The notes under the pieces are model-generated. The model was not told the origin of the DNA, ran no database searches, and saw only the letters and a program-made list of their open reading frames with translations. Both the position numbers and the translations under genes were made by a program. DNA of 64,000 nucleotides. Source: Mycolicibacterium sp. P9-64. Its GTDB lineage: Bacteria; Actinomycetota; Actinomycetes; Mycobacteriales; Mycobacteriaceae. Shown one piece after another: positions 60,241 through 64,000 of this stretch; the stretch's first letter is position 1; each line of letters starts with the position of its first letter. The stretch is taken from NCBI RefSeq assembly GCF_008329605.1, contig NZ_NPKO01000013.1:62001-126000 (forward strand), given 5' to 3'.

Positions 60241-61020
60241 TCACGCGACGTCCGCCGACTGTCCGATTCCGCGCCAGATCTTTTCGTAGAACTCGTTGAA
60301 TCGGGGCGCCAGCCGCCGCTCGTTGATATCGGTGCTCGTGGTGCCGAGGTCGACGTCGAGTTCGTCGACGATCTCTCCGGGGTGGGCCTTGAGGATGTAC
60401 ACGCGGTCCGACATCGTGACCGCTTCCTCGATGTCGTGCGTGACAGCGACAACGGTTTTGCCTGTGGCCCTGGCGGTTTCGAGCAGCTCGCCTTCCAGTG
60501 CGATCTTGAGGGGGTAGTCGAGTGCCTTGTACGCTTCGTCCATCAGGATGATGTCCGGATCGGTCACCATGGTGCGCATGAGTGCCGCCCGCTGCCGCAT
60601 CCCTCCAGAGAGGTCGGCGGGGTAGTTGTCCTCGTAGCCCTGCAGCTTGTAGGCGGCGAAGAGTTGTCTGGCGCGTTCGCGTGCTTCCTTCTTGCGCGTG
60701 CCGCGCACCTCGAGTCCGAGGATGACGTTCTCGAGAACCGTCCGCCACGGAAAGAGGAGGTCTTTCTGCAGGACGTAGCCGATGTGCTCCGACGTGGTGC
60801 CGGTGACGTCGGCCCCATTCACCCGGATCGACCCAGCGGTGGGCGCCACCAGTCCGGTGATGATGTTGAACAGCGTCGACTTGCCGCACCCGCTCGGGCC
60901 GACGATGGAGACGAACTCGCCGCGGTCCGCGTGCAGAGTCAGCCCCCGCAGTACGCAGGTGACGCCGTGGGACGTGGTGTATTCCTTGTCGATCCCGACG
61001 GCTTCCAGTCGGCGGGTCAT
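60241..61020 (-). CDS. ABC transporter 3 ATP-binding protein (SsuB/TauB type)
   Basis: A 259-residue ATPase: Walker A GPSGCGKST, Q-loop VLQKDLLFPW, signature LSGGMRQRAAL, Walker B IILMDEAYKALD, switch His in VAVTHDIEEA. The D-loop region reads DEAYKALDYPLKI where most family members have DEPFxALD; the Walker B glutamate is kept so it should still hydrolyse ATP. First gene of the operon, with the 313-base upstream region holding two operator-like sites. Confidence 0.9.
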   Translation of the reverse strand: MTRRLEAVGIDKEYTTSHGVTCVLRGLTLHADRGEFVSIVGPSGCGKSTLFNIITGLVAPTAGSIRVNGADVTGTTSEHIGYVLQKDLLFPWRTVLENVILGLEVRGTRKKEARERARQLFAAYKLQGYEDNYPADLSGGMRQRAALMRTMVTDPDIILMDEAYKALDYPLKIALEGELLETARATGKTVVAVTHDIEEAVTMSDRVYILKAHPGEIVDELDVDLGTTSTDINERRLAPRFNEFYEKIWRGIGQSADVA

Positions 61021-61067
61021 CGCCGTAAACCCCGTAACGGTGACGGGCCGGCAAACCGATCGATAAC

Positions 61068-61077
61068 TGATATATCA
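61068..61077. promoter_or_regulatory. TGATATATCA palindrome before the ABC operon
   Basis: A perfect 10-base palindrome 48 bases before the ATPase start. CTGATATATC also occurs at 47803-47812, over the start of the FAD oxidoreductase gene next to the GntR gene, so both could be sites of that regulator. Confidence 0.35.
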
Positions 61078-61210
61078 CTCATGTCGTGACTGATCCCATT
61101 CTCGAATGTCTTGAGTTGGCTGTTGCAGGCCTCGCAGCAACGCGGGGGCCGGAGAAAAATCAAGCGTTCACGCCCAGTGGTTCACCTAGCGAAGCACACG
61201 CTTACACGTT

Positions 61211-61260
61211 GAGCAACCGATTGGGCAAGATTGGCTATGTGCCGAACAACCGATTGTTCG
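61211..61260. promoter_or_regulatory. Paired CCGA-centred operators before the ABC operon
   Basis: CGAACAA-CCGA-TTGTTCG (61243-61260) has perfect 7-base inverted arms; a weaker copy GAGCAA-CCGA-TTGGGC lies at 61211-61226. Centres are 33 bases apart, about three helical turns. The same pair, with nearly the same spacing, lies at 62806-62855. Confidence 0.6.
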
Positions 61261-61333
61261 TCGAATTGTGCGCCGAGGTGGTTCCTCGGCCCGCCCGTCG
61301 GCCGGTGACGGTGGTTCTGCCTCACCGTCGGCG

Positions 61334-62710
61334 TCATGCGGCTGCCCGTGATCTCGGGGCAGTGGTGCCGATGCCGGCCAAGTCGATGCCCTTGGTCTCC
61401 TCCAGGAAACTCACCGCCACGGTCGAGATCACTGCCGCCACCGCGAGGTAGCAGGCAATCGGCACCCACGATCCATGCGAACGCAGCAGCGAGGTGCTGA
61501 TGAAAGGGGCTAGCGATCCGGCGAAGATCGAGGTGACTTGGTAACCCAGTGAGACGCCGGTGTAGCGCATCCGGGTGGGGAACATCTCGGCCATCAGCGC
61601 CGGTTGTGGGGCGTACATCAGACCGTGGATCAGGAGACCGAGCGTGATGCCCAGGAAGATGAGCACGTCATTTCCTGTGGACAGCAACGGAAAGCCGACG
61701 AATCCCCAGCCGGTGGCGAGCACGGATCCGAGCAGGAAAACCGGTTTGCGGCCCCAGGTGTCGGCGAGCCTGCCATAGAGCGGCACCACGACGAAGTGGA
61801 TGGCGTGCGCACCGAGGATGAGGACCAGGATCTCGGTGGTGGTGGCTCCGATCGTGAACGCCAGATACGTGATCGAGAACGTGACCACCATCTGGTACAT
61901 GATGTTCTCCGCAACCCGAGCGCCCATGGCGATCAGCACCTGGCGCGGGTAGGCCCTGATGACCTGTAGCGCAGAGGGTGTGGGCTCATTGGTCTTCTCG
62001 GCCGCCTCGCGGGCTTCCAGGAACAGTGGCGCCTCATCGACGCGGGTCCGGATGTAGTAACCGACGATCACGATCACGGCCGACAACCAGAATGCGATGC
62101 GCCAGCCGTAGGCGAGGAAGGCGTCCTCGGTCATGGCGAATGCCAGGCCGGTGAGGACAAGTGTCGCAACAAAATTGCCGAGGGGAAGGGCGGCCTGCGG
62201 CCAGCTGGTCCAGAAGGCGCGGCTCTTGTTCGGGCTGTGTTCGGCGACCAGAAGCACTGCGCCGCCCCATTCGCCGCCGACACCGACACCCTGGATGAAG
62301 CGCATCAGGACCAGTAGCAGGGGAGCGGCCATCCCGATGCTGGCGTAACCGGGGATGCAGCCGATCGCGACCGTCGAGGCGCCGACCAGGAGCAGGCTCA
62401 CCTGGAGCAGCTTCTTGCGTCCCACGCGGTCACCGAAGTAGCCGAAGGCGAGGCCGCCGAGTGGGCGGGCAAGGAATCCGACGGCGTAGATGAGCAGTGC
62501 GTTGACGACCCCGTCGAGTGCGTTGTCGGTCTTCGGGAAGAACAGCGTGCCGAAGACCAGGGCCGAGGCCGCCGAGTACAGCAGGAACTCGTACCACTCG
62601 ATGACGGTGCCGGCCATGGACGCCGCGACCACTCTCCGCAGCTTGCTCGTGGGCGGGTCGGTGGTGTGCGGACTGGCGGCGCGAGATTGCTGAGGCGATG
62701 AGTCGACCAC
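61334..62710 (-). CDS. MFS transporter, metabolite:H+ symporter (MHS) family
   Basis: A 458-residue transporter: IEWYEFLLYSAASALVFG, GGLAFGYFGDRVGRKKLLQV, LMRFIQGVGVGGEWGGAVLL and WPQAALPLGNFVATLVL are MHS family hallmarks. The GTG at 62710 is chosen because AAGGAG lies 6 bases upstream; the frame is open to 62845 through the promoter region. It likely imports an organic acid and is divergent from the CoA-transferase gene, with two operators between them. It is a relative of the transporter at 50934. Confidence 0.88.
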   Translation of the reverse strand: MVDSSPQQSRAASPHTTDPPTSKLRRVVAASMAGTVIEWYEFLLYSAASALVFGTLFFPKTDNALDGVVNALLIYAVGFLARPLGGLAFGYFGDRVGRKKLLQVSLLLVGASTVAIGCIPGYASIGMAAPLLLVLMRFIQGVGVGGEWGGAVLLVAEHSPNKSRAFWTSWPQAALPLGNFVATLVLTGLAFAMTEDAFLAYGWRIAFWLSAVIVIVGYYIRTRVDEAPLFLEAREAAEKTNEPTPSALQVIRAYPRQVLIAMGARVAENIMYQMVVTFSITYLAFTIGATTTEILVLILGAHAIHFVVVPLYGRLADTWGRKPVFLLGSVLATGWGFVGFPLLSTGNDVLIFLGITLGLLIHGLMYAPQPALMAEMFPTRMRYTGVSLGYQVTSIFAGSLAPFISTSLLRSHGSWVPIACYLAVAAVISTVAVSFLEETKGIDLAGIGTTAPRSRAAA

Positions 62711-62805
62711 GGTGGCTCCTTGTCGGTGCGCATCGGTTTGTGGGTGTGGCCGCGGCCTGTGTCCCAGATCACGGCTGCCACAGTGAAGCACAGAGAAAGC
62801 GCTGT

Positions 62806-62855
62806 GAACAACCGATTGCGCGAAAATAGTGCAAAATGTGGACAACCGATTGTTC
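62806..62855. promoter_or_regulatory. Paired CCGA-centred operators between MHS transporter and CoA-transferase
   Basis: GAACAA-CCGA-TTGCGC (62806-62821) and GGACAA-CCGA-TTGTTC (62840-62855), centres 34 bases apart, in a divergent promoter region. They match the pair at 61211-61260, placing this promoter and the ABC operon under one regulator, whose gene is not certain within the window. Confidence 0.6.
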
Positions 62856-62921
62856 GGGTTGGTTGAATGGGCGCGTGGCGACGTGCGTCAGCCCACTGAG
62901 GAGTCGATCAAAGGAGGACCG

Positions 62922-64000
62922 ATGGCCATGCTCGACGGGATTCGCGTCGTTAGCTTCACGCATTTCCTGCAAGGCCCATCTGCCACGCAGTTGCTCGCGG
63001 ATCTGGGTGCGCAGGTGGTGAAGGTCGAGCCACCGACGGGTGCGTTCGAGAGGTCGTGGTCGGGCCCCGATGCCTACCTCAACGGGGAGAGCATCTTCTT
63101 CCTGTTGGGCAACCGGAACGTCAGCAGCCTGGTGGTCGATCTCAAGGACCCCGAGTGGGTTGACGTCGTACTGCGACTGCTCGACGACGCGGACGTACTG
63201 ATCGAGAGTTTCCGCCCCGGTGTGATGGAGCGGCTCGGCCTGGGCTGGGAACGCCTGCGCCACCGCAACTCCCGACTGGTGTACTGCTCGCTGTCGGGCT
63301 ACGGCGGCGACGGCCCCTACAAGGACCGGCCGGGGCAAGACGTGCTGCTGCAGTCACTGTCGGGAATCGCCGCCGCGACGGGTGCCGCCGATGGCCCGCC
63401 GACCCCGGTCGGCGCTTCGATCGTCGACCAGCACGGCGCGGTCTTGGGGGCGTTCGGGATCCTGGCGGCACTGCATGGCCGGGAACGCACCGGACGGGGC
63501 GCGCGGGTGGAGAGCAATCTGCTCAGCGCCGCGCTCGATCTCCAGATCGAACCGCTGTCCTACTTCCTGAACGGTTACACCGGCCGCCGCAGCAACAGCG
63601 GCGTGTCCTCGCCGTATTACAAAGCGCCGTACGGCGTTTTCGCCACCGCCGACGGCCACCTCACGCTGTCACTCAATGCGTTGGCTGTGCTCGCTGCCGT
63701 CTTCGAGGACGACTGGTTCCTCGGTGTCGGGGAAGACTCGTCCTACGAACGGCGCGAGGACGTCAACGAGCGGGTGGCCAAGCACATGGGGCAACGAACC
63801 ACTGACGAATGGAGTGCGGTGTTCGTCGAAGCCAGGGTCTGGTTTGCGCCGGTGAACACCTACGCCGACATCGTCGAGGACCCTCAGGTGCAGCACAACG
63901 GGTCGGTGATCGAGATCAACCATCCGACGGCGGGTGCCGTAAGGCTCCTCGGGCATCCGGTGCTCTACGACGGACAGCGCCCGGGGGTGCGCAACCTACC
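62922..64000 (+). CDS. Class III CoA-transferase (CaiB/BaiF family), 3' end outside window
   Basis: The ATG at 62922 is preceded by AAGGAGG. The frame stays open to the window edge, giving 359 residues of a family normally near 390-400. GIRVVSFTHFLQGPSATQLL at the start, QVVKVEPP, NRNVSSLVVDLKDP, SGYGGDGPYKDRPGQDVLLQ (catalytic aspartate in PGQD) and APVNTYADIVEDPQVQ are conserved CaiB/BaiF features. It moves CoA between carboxylic acids. Shared operators with the MHS transporter and the amide operon suggest it activates the acid released by the amidases or imported by the transporter. Confidence 0.9.
   Translation, partial: MAMLDGIRVVSFTHFLQGPSATQLLADLGAQVVKVEPPTGAFERSWSGPDAYLNGESIFFLLGNRNVSSLVVDLKDPEWVDVVLRLLDDADVLIESFRPGVMERLGLGWERLRHRNSRLVYCSLSGYGGDGPYKDRPGQDVLLQSLSGIAAATGAADGPPTPVGASIVDQHGAVLGAFGILAALHGRERTGRGARVESNLLSAALDLQIEPLSYFLNGYTGRRSNSGVSSPYYKAPYGVFATADGHLTLSLNALAVLAAVFEDDWFLGVGEDSSYERREDVNERVAKHMGQRTTDEWSAVFVEARVWFAPVNTYADIVEDPQVQHNGSVIEINHPTAGAVRLLGHPVLYDGQRPGVRNL

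Larger units (their letters stand above)
61021..61333. other. Promoter region of the amide ABC operon
   Basis: This gap upstream of the ATPase gene contains the palindrome TGATATATCA (61068-61077) and two CCGA-centred inverted repeats at 61211-61260. A plus-strand frame from 61086 (MTDPILECLELAVAGLAATR) runs into the antisense of the transporter gene; it is probably not a gene. Confidence 0.5.

Noticed and set aside
59959..60452. Upstream extension of permease 3 to 60452
   Set aside because: Ser/Arg-rich shadow of the ATPase; AGGAGG before ATG 60197 decides the start.
61086..61451. A 121-codon plus-strand frame in the ABC promoter region
   Set aside because: No ribosome site, covers the operators and runs into the antisense of the MHS transporter.
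1..64000. CRISPR arrays, tRNA or rRNA genes, toxin-antitoxin pairs, prophage or integrase genes
   Set aside because: None were recognised on reading both strands; repeated elements are short operator-like palindromes and the DUF3237 pair only.

Overview
The window is high-GC DNA from an actinobacterium, most likely Mycobacteriaceae (Mycolicibacterium-like). Supporting signs are the mycobacterial-type end of serine hydroxymethyltransferase at the left edge, a predicted F420-dependent LLM oxidoreductase, a mycofactocin-type short-chain dehydrogenase, EthR-like TetR and FCD-type GntR regulators, and many GTG starts with ATGA/GTGA overlaps. No rRNA, tRNA, CRISPR array or intact insertion sequence was seen. 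Nearly everything is accessory catabolism: four blocks, each with its own regulator(s) and, notably, its own family of repeated palindromic operator-like sites.

Block 1 (0.3-16.4 kb) handles an amino-acid-like or guanidino compound. It holds a class III aminotransferase and a tautomerase-like protein, divergent from an M20 deacylase and an arginase/agmatinase-family ureohydrolase. A LysR regulator, two complete polar amino-acid ABC transporters with an FCD-GntR regulator between them, and an FAD-linked oxidase follow. The block is scarred: a decayed IS256-family transposase, an APC permease broken by frameshifts behind a still-intact promoter region, and a mutated second copy of pieces of the operator region and ureohydrolase gene. 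Related CTGTCGACAG / TGTTAGCA / TTAACA motifs lie before five transcription units.

Block 2 (16.8-34.5 kb) resembles a gamma-glutamylation route for an amine. It has an APC permease, a glutamine-synthetase-like gamma-glutamyl-amide ligase, a peptidase-C26 gamma-glutamyl hydrolase, an acyl-CoA dehydrogenase, a Baeyer-Villiger-type flavin monooxygenase, three SDRs, an esterase, an acyl-CoA ligase and an MDR reductase, with a FadR-type GntR. Two members are unexpected: a DUF1116 (AllG-like) protein without its usual partners, and a cysteine-rich protein of unknown function overlapping the ligase gene. A secreted lipase-like protein lacking the catalytic serine (34.8-36.3 kb) separates this block from the next.

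Block 3 (36.6-46.8 kb) appears to be a TetR regulon. It contains two DUF3237 genes identical over about 446 bp in inverted orientation, a cupin, a CoA-acylating semialdehyde dehydrogenase, a VOC protein, a mycofactocin-type SDR, an acyl-CoA ligase, an MDR reductase and a SnoaL-like protein. Five copies of a 9-5-9 operator (consensus ATnATCGAC-N5-GTCGATnAT) sit at its four promoter regions.

Block 4 (47-64 kb) has a GntR regulator divergent from an FAD oxidoreductase, an IlvD/Edd dehydratase and an MHS-family transporter. Next come a type B carboxylesterase, a metallo-beta-lactamase-fold hydrolase and an XRE regulator; then a formamidase-amidase-ABC transporter operon, a second MHS transporter and the start of a class III CoA-transferase. 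Paired CCGA-centred inverted repeats flank the last promoters. The likely theme is uptake and hydrolysis of amides or esters feeding acid catabolism. Substrates in all four blocks are inferred from gene families only.
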